Assembly (NCBI RefSeq): GCF_004340685.1
Contig: NZ_SLUN01000004.1
Location: forward strand, 153,780-217,779
Direction of reading: 5' to 3'
DNA length: 64,000 nt
Origin: Hydrogenispora ethanolica
GTDB taxonomy: Bacteria > Bacillota > UBA4882 > UBA8346
Shown here piece by piece: positions 48,268 through 56,617 of this stretch; the first letter of the stretch is position 1, and each line of letters starts with the position of its first letter. The position numbers and the translations under genes are program-made. The notes beneath the pieces are model-generated. The model had not been told where the DNA came from and made no database searches. It worked only from the letters and a program-made list of their open reading frames with translations.

Positions 48268-48990
48268 TTGGGAAAAATTCAATCCATTCAAAGTTTTTCC
48301 ACGGTCGATGGTCCGGGATCCCGCGCGGTGGTTTTTTTTCAGGGATGCCCGATGGGCTGCGTATTCTGCCATAATCCGGATTCCTGGGCCGCTACGGGCG
48401 GTGAGGAGCTGGAAGTTGAGGTACTATTGCGCCGCCTGGAGCGCTTTCGGCCTTTTCTGCGTCAACCGGGGCTGACGCTCAGCGGCGGAGAACCGCTGTT
48501 TCAACCGCAATTCGCCTTGGAACTGATGGAGCGGGCGAAACGGGCCGGCTGGCACGTGGCCTTGGATACTTCCGGTTGGGGGCCGCCGGAGACTTTCATT
48601 CGAATCGCAACTGCGGCCGATCTGGTCATTTTCTCCATCAAGCACCCCTTGTCTCCGGAACGGCTGGCGCCGCATTGCAATTCCCGGGACATCTCCCAGA
48701 ACTGGCGGGCTTTGGCGCGCTTGCCCATTCCGGTGTGGCTGCGCTATGTGTTGATCCCCGGCTGGAGCGACCAGTCCGAGGCCTTGGCAGCGCTGGCCGG
48801 CATGGCGCGACAGCTGCCGAATCTGGAGCGCCTGGAAGTGCTGCCCTTCAATAGCCTGGCGGAAGAGAAATGGCATCAAACCGGTCTGACCAGCCCACTC
48901 TTTCAAGGCACGCCGCTCCGGGTGACTGAGGAAGCGGTGCGGGCGGCGGAGCGATTGATCGGTTGGCAGCCGGACGGAAAATCAAAATGA
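48268..48990 (+). CDS. pflA: Pyruvate formate-lyase activating enzyme (radical SAM)
   Basis: The 240-residue radical SAM protein has the 4Fe-4S motif Cys27-x3-Cys31-x2-Cys34 (GCPMGCVFC) and the glycine-rich GGEP loop (LTLSGGEPL). It makes the glycyl radical in Pfl from S-adenosylmethionine. TTG 48268 follows GGGAGGAG. It is on the same strand as pflB and 1.8 kb away. Confidence 0.93.
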   Translation: MGKIQSIQSFSTVDGPGSRAVVFFQGCPMGCVFCHNPDSWAATGGEELEVEVLLRRLERFRPFLRQPGLTLSGGEPLFQPQFALELMERAKRAGWHVALDTSGWGPPETFIRIATAADLVIFSIKHPLSPERLAPHCNSRDISQNWRALARLPIPVWLRYVLIPGWSDQSEALAALAGMARQLPNLERLEVLPFNSLAEEKWHQTGLTSPLFQGTPLRVTEEAVRAAERLIGWQPDGKSK

Positions 48991-49015
48991 TTCTCTCTTT
49001 CAAATATCCTCTTGA

Positions 49016-49043
49016 TGATCCCGGTTTTTGGCCGGGATTTTTT
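49016..49043 (+). terminator. Terminator of pflA
   Basis: ATCCCGG-TTTTTGG-CCGGGAT is followed by TTTTTTA. Confidence 0.9.
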
Positions 49044-49055
49044 ATGCCTCGGATT

Positions 49056-49187
49056 AGAAGCCATGTGATAAAGTCTCTTTCCAAACGATTCGACTGGCAA
49101 GAGGATTTCAAAACGACTTTATCACTTGCTTCTCTGAGCTTTTGTGTTCACCCTGACCTTCGGACAGGGTTTATCACAACGCTTTTA
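49056..49187 (+). repeat. Dispersed hairpin repeat, copy B
   Basis: It has the same layout as copy A, with perfect GTGATAAAGTC/GACTTTATCAC arms and an ACCCTG/CAGGGT hairpin. It is directly followed by copy C in tandem. Confidence 0.85.
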
Positions 49188-49318
49188 GAAGCCATGTGAT
49201 AAAGTCTCTCGAAACGGAAATCAGCTCATAAAAAGATTTAAAACGACTTTATCACTTGCTTCAGGCAATCGCTGTGACCCTTCCGGCTTTTAGCCGGGTT
49301 TATCACAGCTCTTTTAGA
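49188..49318 (+). repeat. Dispersed hairpin repeat, copy C
   Basis: It is a tandem, more diverged copy, with the second hairpin changed to CCCTTCCGGCTTTTAGCCGGG while the outer arms and the GTTTATCACA end are kept. Confidence 0.8.
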
Positions 49319-49378
49319 CTAAGGTCCTTTTCAAAAATTGATTTTGCCTTATAATGGTAGTAGGAGGTTGATAATGGG

Positions 49379-50026
49379 ATGAATGCATTCCTTGATATCT
49401 CGGTCCTGCGGCAATTGATTAAGGACTGTCCGCCGGAGGTATACCGTCAATCGGAGATTAAGACGCTGAAGACCGGCGAGATTTTATTTTGCCAGGGCGA
49501 AACGTCGCAATACGTTTATATTATCTTGAAAGGCAACTTAAAGGCCTATCTCTGCAATCCTTTGGGAGCCAAGTATTTTCTGCTCATTCAGCATGCCGGT
49601 CAAATCGTGGGCGAGGTCGAAACATTGTTGGGCGGCATGCCCTACATCGGAACCTTGGAAGCGATTGAGGATTCGACGGTGCTCGCGGTGCCGCAGCCGA
49701 TGTACGAGCGGTGGTTGAGTGAGGATCACCGGTTTAGCCTCTATGTTCATAAGCTGCTATGCAATAATTTTTACCTTCTGATCAAAAAAAGCGCCGAAGA
49801 CGGGCTATATCCGTTGAAATACCGCCTGATGAACCTGCTTGGATACTTACATGGCGAGGACGGGCCGATCCAAAAGAAGCTGTTGGTGGAGACATTGGGA
49901 GCGACGGAGCAAAGCGTGGAACAGATCCTCGGCGAACTGACGGAGAAAGGGATTGCCGAATGCCGGGACGGCGTCATCAAGGTGTTGTCCATCGATCTGC
50001 TGAACAAAGAATTCTGGCTTTCCTGA
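49379..50026 (+). CDS. Crp/Fnr-family regulator
   Basis: The 215-residue protein has a cyclic-nucleotide-like N-terminal domain (G-E-I-L-F-C-Q-G-E-T-S-Q-Y-V-Y-I-I-L-K-G) and a C-terminal helix-turn-helix (LLVETLGATEQSVEQILGEL). No cysteine cluster for an iron-sulfur centre is visible, so it is not a classical Fnr. ATG 49379 follows AGGAGG at a 12-base distance. It is convergent with another Crp/Fnr-type gene. Confidence 0.85.
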   Translation: MNAFLDISVLRQLIKDCPPEVYRQSEIKTLKTGEILFCQGETSQYVYIILKGNLKAYLCNPLGAKYFLLIQHAGQIVGEVETLLGGMPYIGTLEAIEDSTVLAVPQPMYERWLSEDHRFSLYVHKLLCNNFYLLIKKSAEDGLYPLKYRLMNLLGYLHGEDGPIQKKLLVETLGATEQSVEQILGELTEKGIAECRDGVIKVLSIDLLNKEFWLS

Positions 50027-50126
50027 ATCCCAGGGTCCCGGTTGCGCCCGACGATTCTCTTGATGAGGATACTCTCGCGGTCTCGGGTTGGTCTCCAAAA
50101 TCGCCACCGCCCGGATCAGGACCGGT

Positions 50127-50792
50127 TCAACCGATGTCTTGCAACCGCCGGAGATCCTTGATCCGGATGCCGCGGCGGTCGCGAGCGATGATTCCCAGCT
50201 CCTCGAATTCCGCCAACACCCTGCGCAACTGGCGGTCGGTGACCCCCAGCAGTTTAGCTAGCTCGTTATATTGCAGGGTCTGCAAAAGACCCTCGTCAGC
50301 GGCGCTCTCTTCCAAAAAGCGGGCGAGACGGATCCGTAGCGGGTATAGCAGATTCCGATTGTACTTGATCGAAGTCTCGCGTAATTTGTTGGCTAAGGTG
50401 AGGGAGATCAGCCGGTAAAAGCCGGCATGATGATGGAGTTCCCTGGCTGCCCACTCTTTGGGCAGGCTCAGCAGCTTGCAGGGGGTCTTGGCCGTCACAT
50501 TGTTAAGGATATAGCGGTCCCCCAAAACAAACTCAATGTCCCCAAATACATCAAACGGCCTTCTCAAGCAGATGATCAATTCGTCGCCATCCTCCGACAG
50601 TACCGTAACCAGAGCGGTTCCTTCCACCAGGATCAGGATATCGGAATTTGCTTCTTCCGCCACCAAGATATACTCATTTTCCCCATACGCGCAGATAGAG
50701 AACTCTTTGACAAACCGTTCCCCAAAATACTGATCTAATTGATATTGGGCCAGAAAGCGGCGGGTTTCTTGGTAATCCTCATATTTTCTCAT
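50127..50792 (-). CDS. Crp/Fnr-family regulator (YeiL-like)
   Basis: The 221-residue protein has a cNMP-like sensory fold and a C-terminal winged helix (LQYNELAKLLGVTDRQLRRV). ATG 50792 is chosen as the start of the conserved part; the frame extends to 50876 without a good site. Two Crp/Fnr genes facing each other suggest linked control of energy metabolism, but targets are unknown. Confidence 0.82.
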   Translation of the reverse strand: MRKYEDYQETRRFLAQYQLDQYFGERFVKEFSICAYGENEYILVAEEANSDILILVEGTALVTVLSEDGDELIICLRRPFDVFGDIEFVLGDRYILNNVTAKTPCKLLSLPKEWAARELHHHAGFYRLISLTLANKLRETSIKYNRNLLYPLRIRLARFLEESAADEGLLQTLQYNELAKLLGVTDRQLRRVLAEFEELGIIARDRRGIRIKDLRRLQDIG

Positions 50793-50902
50793 GATGGCAC
50801 CGGAAATATGTCCTTTCGAAATGGCTACTTCTACTATACCATAACAACCATGAGTGAGAGATCTAGTTTTTACCATTTGATGCCGAAAGGAATGGAAATG
50901 CC

Positions 50903-51484
50903 ATGGAGCAATGGGGAATATCGCTATACGACGCCATCAGCGTGGCCATCGGGACCGCCGGAGCAATCCTGCTGATTAAGAAAAGCATCTGGTGCTGGTG
51001 TTGTGGGATGGTCTGCAACATCATGTGGTTGTTTCTTTTTATGGAGCGGTCGCTATTGATTGCCGCGGGTTTGCAAGTTACTTATTTCCTGTTTTCGGGT
51101 TACGGGATTATCCGTTGGCGGTTGGAGCGAGCCCAAAAACCGATTCCGCCGTTACTAGAGCACACCGGTACGCTGATATCGCTGATCATTTTTAGCTTGG
51201 CCGTTCTGAAAACCAGGTTTACCGGACTGAATAGCTATTGCGAACTGCTGGCGGTGAGCCTGTTAATCGTCGCCAATTGGCTGACCGCGCGCCAACATCG
51301 TTATTGCTGGTATTTCTGGATCAGCGGCGATCTGGTTTTTGGCCTGTTCCTGTGGAATGCCCATATTTATGCGCTCTTCCTCATGCAAGTGGTGTACTTC
51401 GCGGCATCGGTATGGGGTTTGTTTGAGTGGCGAAAAGTTGATAAAAAAAATAGTCCGAAATCCATTACCTGTTCAATTCAATAG
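50903..51484 (+). CDS. pnuC: PnuC-type nicotinamide riboside/mononucleotide transporter
   Basis: The 193-residue membrane protein has about seven hydrophobic helices and PnuC family repeats (YFLFSGYGIIRWRL and YFAASVWGLFEWRK). PnuC takes up nicotinamide riboside for NAD synthesis. No NAD riboswitch is evident upstream. It starts at ATG 50903 after GAAAGGAATGGAAATG. Confidence 0.8.
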   Translation: MEQWGISLYDAISVAIGTAGAILLIKKSIWCWCCGMVCNIMWLFLFMERSLLIAAGLQVTYFLFSGYGIIRWRLERAQKPIPPLLEHTGTLISLIIFSLAVLKTRFTGLNSYCELLAVSLLIVANWLTARQHRYCWYFWISGDLVFGLFLWNAHIYALFLMQVVYFAASVWGLFEWRKVDKKNSPKSITCSIQ

Positions 51485-51698
51485 CGGTGAAATAGGAGGT
51501 AAGGATGAAATCGGGTCGGGAACGCCGATGCGAATGGGGTTTGATGTTAAAATGTAAAAATTATGGCAGGAGGTAAACAGTAATCGCAGAAATAATTTAG
51601 AAAATAGGTCAGGTCAATAGAAATAGAAAGATTCCGGACTCGTTTTCGGGAAAAGTCAAGCGAATGAATCACTTCGGTTGCAATGAAGGGAGGTAACC

Positions 51699-52892
51699 AT
51701 GCAGATTCAAACCAGATCCGGCAGCGCAATATTCCCGGCTGCACTTACTAGCGACGGCGGCAGATTGTGGTTTATCGACAATATCCGCTGGCTCATGATC
51801 GTGTTGGTAGTGATGTTTCACCTTAGCCTGACCTACGGGCAGGTCGGTGACTGGTATTATACTGAAAATAGAGCGCTGGATCCTGCTTCCCAAATTATTT
51901 TTGTGGCGTTTATTACCTTTACCCAAGCCTATTTCATGGGCTTGCTTTTTTTGATCGCCGGATATTTCGCGCCCGGCTCCTATGATAAAAAAGGCATGGG
52001 AAGGTTTGTACTGGATAGGTCGGCTCGGTTGGGGATTCCAACGCTTGTGCATATGGGGTTGCTGCAACCGCTGATCACCGCGATAGCCTGGTTTTTCAAC
52101 CCGAGAAACCCCATGCCTACCTTGACGGGGTATTGGCATTACATCAAATCATTTCAGTTCGTTACTTATTCCGGGCCCCTGTGGTTTGCGTTGGCTTTGT
52201 TGATATTTATACTCCTCTATGCCGGGATCAGGCGGCTTCTTTCGTTCATCCGGCCTTCATCCCCGCGGCCCCCGCGGTCTACAACGGTTACCCATCCGTG
52301 GGTGATCCTGTCCATTATTGTCCTGGCGGTAATCAGTTTTTTCGTAAGATTGGTTTATCCTTTCGGGACATCGGTATTCAACATGAAACTCTGTTTTTTC
52401 CCGCAATATATCTTCCTTTTCAGCGTGGGAATCGTCGCTTATCGTCGGAATTGGTTCCTGAACATCCCCTATTCATTCGGAATCGCTTGGTTTAAAATGG
52501 CTTGGTTAGTGGGGATTCCTTTTTGGATAATGTTGATTCTACTCGGCGGGGCATTGACGAATATGACTCCGTACTATGGAGGGCTTTATTGGCAAGCAGC
52601 GGCCTACGCCTTTTGGGAATCTTTTTTCTGTATTGGGATCTGTTTGGGATTATTGGTCTTATTTCGGGAGAAGTTCAACCGTCAGGGGAAAATCGCCGGT
52701 TTCTTGACCCGGAATGCTTTCGCGGTCTACGTATTTCATGCGCCGATTCTCGTGGGCCTGACTTTGTTAGCCCGTGAGATCCCGCTTCGGCCGTTGCTCA
52801 AGACATTCCTAATGACCCTGATCGTATTGCCGTCCTGTTTTGGATTGAGCGATTTGCTGCGGAGAATTCCGCTATGGCGGAAGGTTTTTTAG
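51699..52892 (+). CDS. Acyltransferase-3 family membrane protein
   Basis: The 397-residue protein has about ten membrane helices and the acyltransferase-3 pattern (RWLMIVLVVMFHLSLTYG with the catalytic His, then R-S-A-R-L-G-I-P). These proteins O-acylate surface polysaccharides or glucans. ATG 51699 follows GGGAGG. The 51485-51698 gap holds no convincing gene. Confidence 0.85.
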   Translation: MQIQTRSGSAIFPAALTSDGGRLWFIDNIRWLMIVLVVMFHLSLTYGQVGDWYYTENRALDPASQIIFVAFITFTQAYFMGLLFLIAGYFAPGSYDKKGMGRFVLDRSARLGIPTLVHMGLLQPLITAIAWFFNPRNPMPTLTGYWHYIKSFQFVTYSGPLWFALALLIFILLYAGIRRLLSFIRPSSPRPPRSTTVTHPWVILSIIVLAVISFFVRLVYPFGTSVFNMKLCFFPQYIFLFSVGIVAYRRNWFLNIPYSFGIAWFKMAWLVGIPFWIMLILLGGALTNMTPYYGGLYWQAAAYAFWESFFCIGICLGLLVLFREKFNRQGKIAGFLTRNAFAVYVFHAPILVGLTLLAREIPLRPLLKTFLMTLIVLPSCFGLSDLLRRIPLWRKVF

Positions 52893-52958
52893 CCGAAATG
52901 GTGAATCAAATGATTTGTTTTAACATGGTAAAAAATTTATTTGATAGAGGCGGAAAAA

Positions 52959-53609
52959 TTGGTTAAAACGTTGAAAGATCCGCTCAGCGGACTGATCCAT
53001 TGCATCGGAACCATTTTATCGGTGGCGGGCTTGGTTCTGCTCGTCGAACGCGGGATGGCCCTGGACAGCGCCTGGCGCGTGGCCAGCTTTGCCATTTTCG
53101 GAGTCAGCCTGATCCTGTTGTATACGGCCAGTACCTTGTATCACTGGCTGCCCTTATCGGAGCGGGGAACCAAGCTCTTGCGTAAGTTCGACCATGTGAT
53201 GATCTTCGTATTGATTGCCGGGACGTACACACCGCTTTGCCTGGTGGCCTTGCGCGGACCCTGGGGCTGGAGCCTGTTCGGATGCGTCTGGGGTTTGGCG
53301 TTATTGGGAATGGGTTTCAAGATCATCTGGTTCAACACCTACCGTTGGCTGAGCACCGCCATTTATATCGGAATGGGTTGGCTGGCCGTCGTGGCGGTTT
53401 GGCCGCTGGTCCAACGGGTGCCATTGGCCGGTTTGGGATGGATGCTGGCCGGAGGCGTCTTTTATACCGTGGGCGCAGTGATCTACGGCCTAAAGCGCCC
53501 GGATCCGTGGCCCAAGGTATTCGGGTTTCATGAGATATTTCACATTTTCGTGCTGCTGGGAAGCATCAGCCATTTTTGGCTGATCTACCATTATATCGCA
53601 TTGCTGTAA
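52959..53609 (+). CDS. Hemolysin III/PAQR-family membrane protein
   Basis: The 216-residue protein has seven hydrophobic helices and the family's metal site: an N-terminal HCIG, a middle S-x3-H-W-L (LYTASTLYHWLP), D-H (FDHVMIF) and C-terminal H-E-I-F-H. TTG 52959 follows GAGGCGG, 9 bases away. Bacterial members are of unclear function, possibly lipid amidases. Confidence 0.88.
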   Translation: MVKTLKDPLSGLIHCIGTILSVAGLVLLVERGMALDSAWRVASFAIFGVSLILLYTASTLYHWLPLSERGTKLLRKFDHVMIFVLIAGTYTPLCLVALRGPWGWSLFGCVWGLALLGMGFKIIWFNTYRWLSTAIYIGMGWLAVVAVWPLVQRVPLAGLGWMLAGGVFYTVGAVIYGLKRPDPWPKVFGFHEIFHIFVLLGSISHFWLIYHYIALL

Positions 53610-53737
53610 AAGCCATGTGATAAAGTCTCCAATTCGGAAATCATCCTTTCAGTGGACTCAAAACGACTTTATCACTTGCTTTTCTGAGCTTTTGTGAATA
53701 CCCCGACCTTTCGGACGGGGTTTATCACAACGCTTGT
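53608..53737 (+). repeat. Dispersed hairpin repeat, copy D
   Basis: It starts at the stop of the hemolysin III gene. The arms GTGATAAAGTC/GACTTTATCAC are perfect, the second hairpin is CCCCGACC-TTTCGG-ACGGGG, and the end GTTTATCACAACGCTT is kept. Confidence 0.85.
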
Positions 53738-53751
53738 AAGGGGGATGAGCC

Positions 53752-54168
53752 ATGGAATGGACGGACGGAACCTATCGGATCAGTACCGATAAATCGCTAT
53801 TATCCATCGACCGCATCTGTGAATTCTTGGCGCAAAGCTATTGGGCCAACCAAAGGACCCGTGAAAAGATCGAGTTGTCCATCCAAAATTCAATTTGTTA
53901 CGGCGTCTACCGCGACGGACAGCAGATCGGTTTCGCCCGGGCGGTTACCGATCTGGCCACCTTCTTTTGGATTGGCGATGTCTATATCGATGAGGCCTTT
54001 CGCGGTCAGGGATTGGGCAAAAAGTTGATCCAATGCATCGTGGAATCGGCCGAACTGCAGGGTTTGACCGGCGTGCTGGCGACCAATGACGCCCATGGAC
54101 TCTACGAACAATACGGTTTTGTCAAAGACCCGGTACGTTACATGCGGCGGCAAGCGAGGCCGGTATGA
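53752..54168 (+). CDS. GNAT-family N-acetyltransferase
   Basis: The 138-residue GNAT protein has motif A as I-D-E-A-F-R-G-Q-G-L-G-K-K-L and motif B as LYEQYGFVKDP. It resembles small Bacillota acetyltransferases of unknown substrate. ATG 53752 follows GGGGGATG. Its stop overlaps the next frame. Confidence 0.88.
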   Translation: MEWTDGTYRISTDKSLLSIDRICEFLAQSYWANQRTREKIELSIQNSICYGVYRDGQQIGFARAVTDLATFFWIGDVYIDEAFRGQGLGKKLIQCIVESAELQGLTGVLATNDAHGLYEQYGFVKDPVRYMRRQARPV

Positions 54169-54182
54169 ATGGAGTTGTGCGC

Positions 54183-54575
54183 ATGAAAAGAATGACGTTG
54201 TGGGGCAGGGATGAAAACGACGAAAGTCTGATCGAGCAGGTTATCCGGCAAGTAAAGACCGTAACCTGCACGCCCAAGATCTGGTACTATGACAATCCCG
54301 GGGAAGAACCGACCCAAGTGGGGGATCGAGTGCGGGTCTATAACCGCCAAGGGGTTCACCGCTGCACCATTGAGATTACGGAGAATTATGAGTTGCCCTT
54401 CGGAAGGGTCGATGAGCGGATCGCCCGGGGGGAGCATTGCGCCGACATTGCGGAGTTTCGCGCCGACCACGCGATGGTCTGGCAAGCGGACCTGGAGAAA
54501 GAGGGATACAGCCTGAGCGATGATCTCGTGATCGTGGTGGAACACTTCCGATTGATATCGGTCGAACCGAAGTAA
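54183..54575 (+). CDS. ASCH-domain protein
   Basis: The 130-residue protein has the ASCH/PUA-like signature (VGDRVRVYNRQGVHRCTIEI, then F-R-A-D-H-A-M-V-W). ASCH domains bind RNA or modified nucleosides, and one member hydrolyses N4-acetylcytidine. ATG 54183 is preferred, 9 bases after GGAG; the in-frame ATG at 54165 overlaps the upstream stop. Operon with the GNAT gene. Confidence 0.8.
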   Translation: MKRMTLWGRDENDESLIEQVIRQVKTVTCTPKIWYYDNPGEEPTQVGDRVRVYNRQGVHRCTIEITENYELPFGRVDERIARGEHCADIAEFRADHAMVWQADLEKEGYSLSDDLVIVVEHFRLISVEPK

Positions 54576-54664
54576 GTTGCCAGCCATTTTGAATAATCCT
54601 TCCTAGCCCCAAACGAGGCTGGGAAAGTCAGCAACTTATATAGAATAGGAAGGAGCGCGTCCCA

Positions 54665-55309
54665 ATGCGCATCGAACATCTTGGCGAGAAACCGCAGATC
54701 GATCCCAGCGCTTACATTGCGCCCACGGCCACCCTTTGCGGCGCTGTGAAGATCGGGGCCAACACCCGGATCATGTTCGGCGCCACAGTCATTGCCGAGG
54801 GCGGCACGATCGAGATCGGCGCGGACTGCGTCGTACTGGAAAACGCCGTGCTGCGCAGCACGGCAAGGCATTCCTTGCGGATCGGGGATCGGGTATTGAT
54901 CGGCCCCAATGCCCATGTCGTCGGTTGCACGCTGGAGGATAACGTCTTCATCGCCACCGGGGCTGCGGTGTTTCATGGCGCGAGGCTGGGCGCGGGTTCG
55001 GAGGTCCGCATTCACGGAGTCGTCCATCTGCGCACCGAGTTGCCGGCCGATGCCACGGTGCCTATCGGCTGGGTGGCCGTGGGGGATCCTGCGGTGCTCC
55101 TGCCGCCGGGGGAGCACGACCGGATCTGGGCGGTCCAAGAACCGCTGAATTTCCCGAAATTCGTGTACGGAGTCGACCGCCGGCCGGACGGGGGGACGAT
55201 CATGCCCGAGATTATGACGGGGATGGCCCGGGCGCTGGGAGCTCATCAAACTGACCGGGTGCTGGAAGAGGCCGAATCGGAACCGGCGGGCCGGGTTTCT
55301 GAGAATTAG
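54665..55309 (+). CDS. Gamma-carbonic-anhydrase-like hexapeptide protein
   Basis: The 214-residue protein has a left-handed beta-helix of hexapeptide repeats (PTATLCGAVKIGANTRIMFG, then IGDRVLIGPNAHVVG) and a C-terminal helix. Metal histidines at H-S, H-V and H-G positions partly fit the gamma-CA fold. A catalytic role as CA or acyltransferase is not certain. ATG 54665 follows GAAGGAG. An AAGTTGC/GCAACTT inverted repeat lies in the leader. Confidence 0.8.
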   Translation: MRIEHLGEKPQIDPSAYIAPTATLCGAVKIGANTRIMFGATVIAEGGTIEIGADCVVLENAVLRSTARHSLRIGDRVLIGPNAHVVGCTLEDNVFIATGAAVFHGARLGAGSEVRIHGVVHLRTELPADATVPIGWVAVGDPAVLLPPGEHDRIWAVQEPLNFPKFVYGVDRRPDGGTIMPEIMTGMARALGAHQTDRVLEEAESEPAGRVSEN

Positions 55310-55411
55310 TAAGCCGGGTCCGGCTAACTTCCGCTCCGCCGCCGCGCGGGAGGATGGGTGCGCAGCTTAAAAAAATGCGTCAAAAATGAAAACGGACCGA
55401 AAGGAAAGAAA

Positions 55412-55819
55412 ATGCTGCTCCAAAAGTTGCACCATGTTTGCATCCAGACCGGCCGCTACCGGGAGTCGCTGGGTTTTTACCGCGATATGCTTGGCTTCAC
55501 GGTGCTCAAAGAGACGCCGGATTTTCATGACCGGGAATACAATACTTGGCTGCAAAACGGCTCCTTCCTGATTGAGCTGCAGACCGTCAAGGCCGGCCGG
55601 GAACTCTCCGCCTGGAGCCCGCGGCAGAGCGGGCCGGTGCACTTATGTTTTCTAGTGGACGACGTCCGGGAAGCCCTGGCGGAACTTAAAAAGAAAGGGT
55701 ACCGCGATTTTAAGACTAGAGACGGCGCCGAGCTGTACCGGGTGGAGGGCGGATACCTCTTCAAAGTGAAAGCGCCCGAGGGCACCGAGATAGAGATCCG
55801 AGACTATCCCGGCGTGTAG
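55412..55819 (+). CDS. VOC-family (glyoxalase/bleomycin-resistance) protein
   Basis: The 135-residue protein shows the vicinal-oxygen-chelate pattern, with metal ligands expected at His (LHHVCIQTG), Glu (IELQTV) and Glu near the C-terminus (GTEIEIRDY). The substrate is unknown. ATG 55412 follows AAGGAAAG. Confidence 0.82.
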   Translation: MLLQKLHHVCIQTGRYRESLGFYRDMLGFTVLKETPDFHDREYNTWLQNGSFLIELQTVKAGRELSAWSPRQSGPVHLCFLVDDVREALAELKKKGYRDFKTRDGAELYRVEGGYLFKVKAPEGTEIEIRDYPGV

Positions 55820-55843
55820 CTTTTCAAAGAGAAAGGAATGAGC

Positions 55844-56305
55844 ATGGGCATGACGGAGATCACCATCATCGAGCTGCCGCCGGAGCGGCTGGACCTGCTG
55901 CAACCGCTGTGGGAAAGGTTGAAGGAGCACCATCTGGCGCGGGCTCCGTATCCTTGGGAGGATATGCGCGGAAAAAGCTGGGAGGACCGCAAACGCGAAC
56001 TGGTCCGGCCGAATAAACAGCTGAAGATACTGGCGGTCCAGTCCGGCGCGGGCCTGGCCGGTTATTGCATCGCAACCATCACCGACCAGGCCTGGGGTGA
56101 GATCGATTCGCTGTATGTCGCGGCGGAGCTCCGGGGCCGGGCCGTGGGAAGACAGTTGATGGAGGCGGCGTTGGGCTGGCTCGACGCGGCGGGAATCAGC
56201 GCCGTCACCATCAGCGTGGCCTGCGGCAATGAAGCGGCCTTGCCGTTTTATGAGAAGTTCGGTTTCCGGCCGCGCAGTTATTCGTTGCAGCGGGTGAGCC
56301 GGTGA
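55844..56305 (+). CDS. GNAT-family N-acetyltransferase
   Basis: The 153-residue protein has motif A as LYVAAELRGRAVGRQLMEAA and motif B as L-P-F-Y-E-K-F-G-F. ATG 55844 lies 6 bases after AAAGGA. Likely cotranscribed with the VOC gene. Substrate unknown. Confidence 0.87.
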   Translation: MGMTEITIIELPPERLDLLQPLWERLKEHHLARAPYPWEDMRGKSWEDRKRELVRPNKQLKILAVQSGAGLAGYCIATITDQAWGEIDSLYVAAELRGRAVGRQLMEAALGWLDAAGISAVTISVACGNEAALPFYEKFGFRPRSYSLQRVSR

Positions 56306-56617
56306 GAGAGCGGAGGACCGAGGCCGCCGGCCTTTAGCGCGTCGATCCCTTCGTCAAGGCCCGGAACGCCCGGCTTTTTTCATCCCCAAACCGGGCGGGA
56401 GAGAAGGCGGCGGGGACGAAACGATCCGCCGCCGGAAGGAGAATCCTCTGCGGGATGGAATCATTCATTTTGAAAGTAAAACGCGGGCCCGGACGGGTAG
56501 ATCGTTAAAGCCCGGGCTTGCGGTTTAAACTAGAAGATAGCCCGCCGGCCGCACCGGTCCGCTCCGCTTGGGCGGGGGGGCGGTTCCGGGCACTATCGCA
56601 GCAGGAGGTCTTGGGAA
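56306..56617. other. GC-rich intergenic region before dapF
   Basis: Several GC-rich inverted segments (CCCGG/CCGGG) are present, with a T run after GCCCGGC at about 56372-56380 that may terminate the GNAT gene. No supported gene is seen. Confidence 0.5.

Noticed and set aside
51505..51576. 23-codon ORF with AGGAGG upstream
   Set aside because: It is a basic peptide with no conservation signal, in a gap where chance ORFs are expected.
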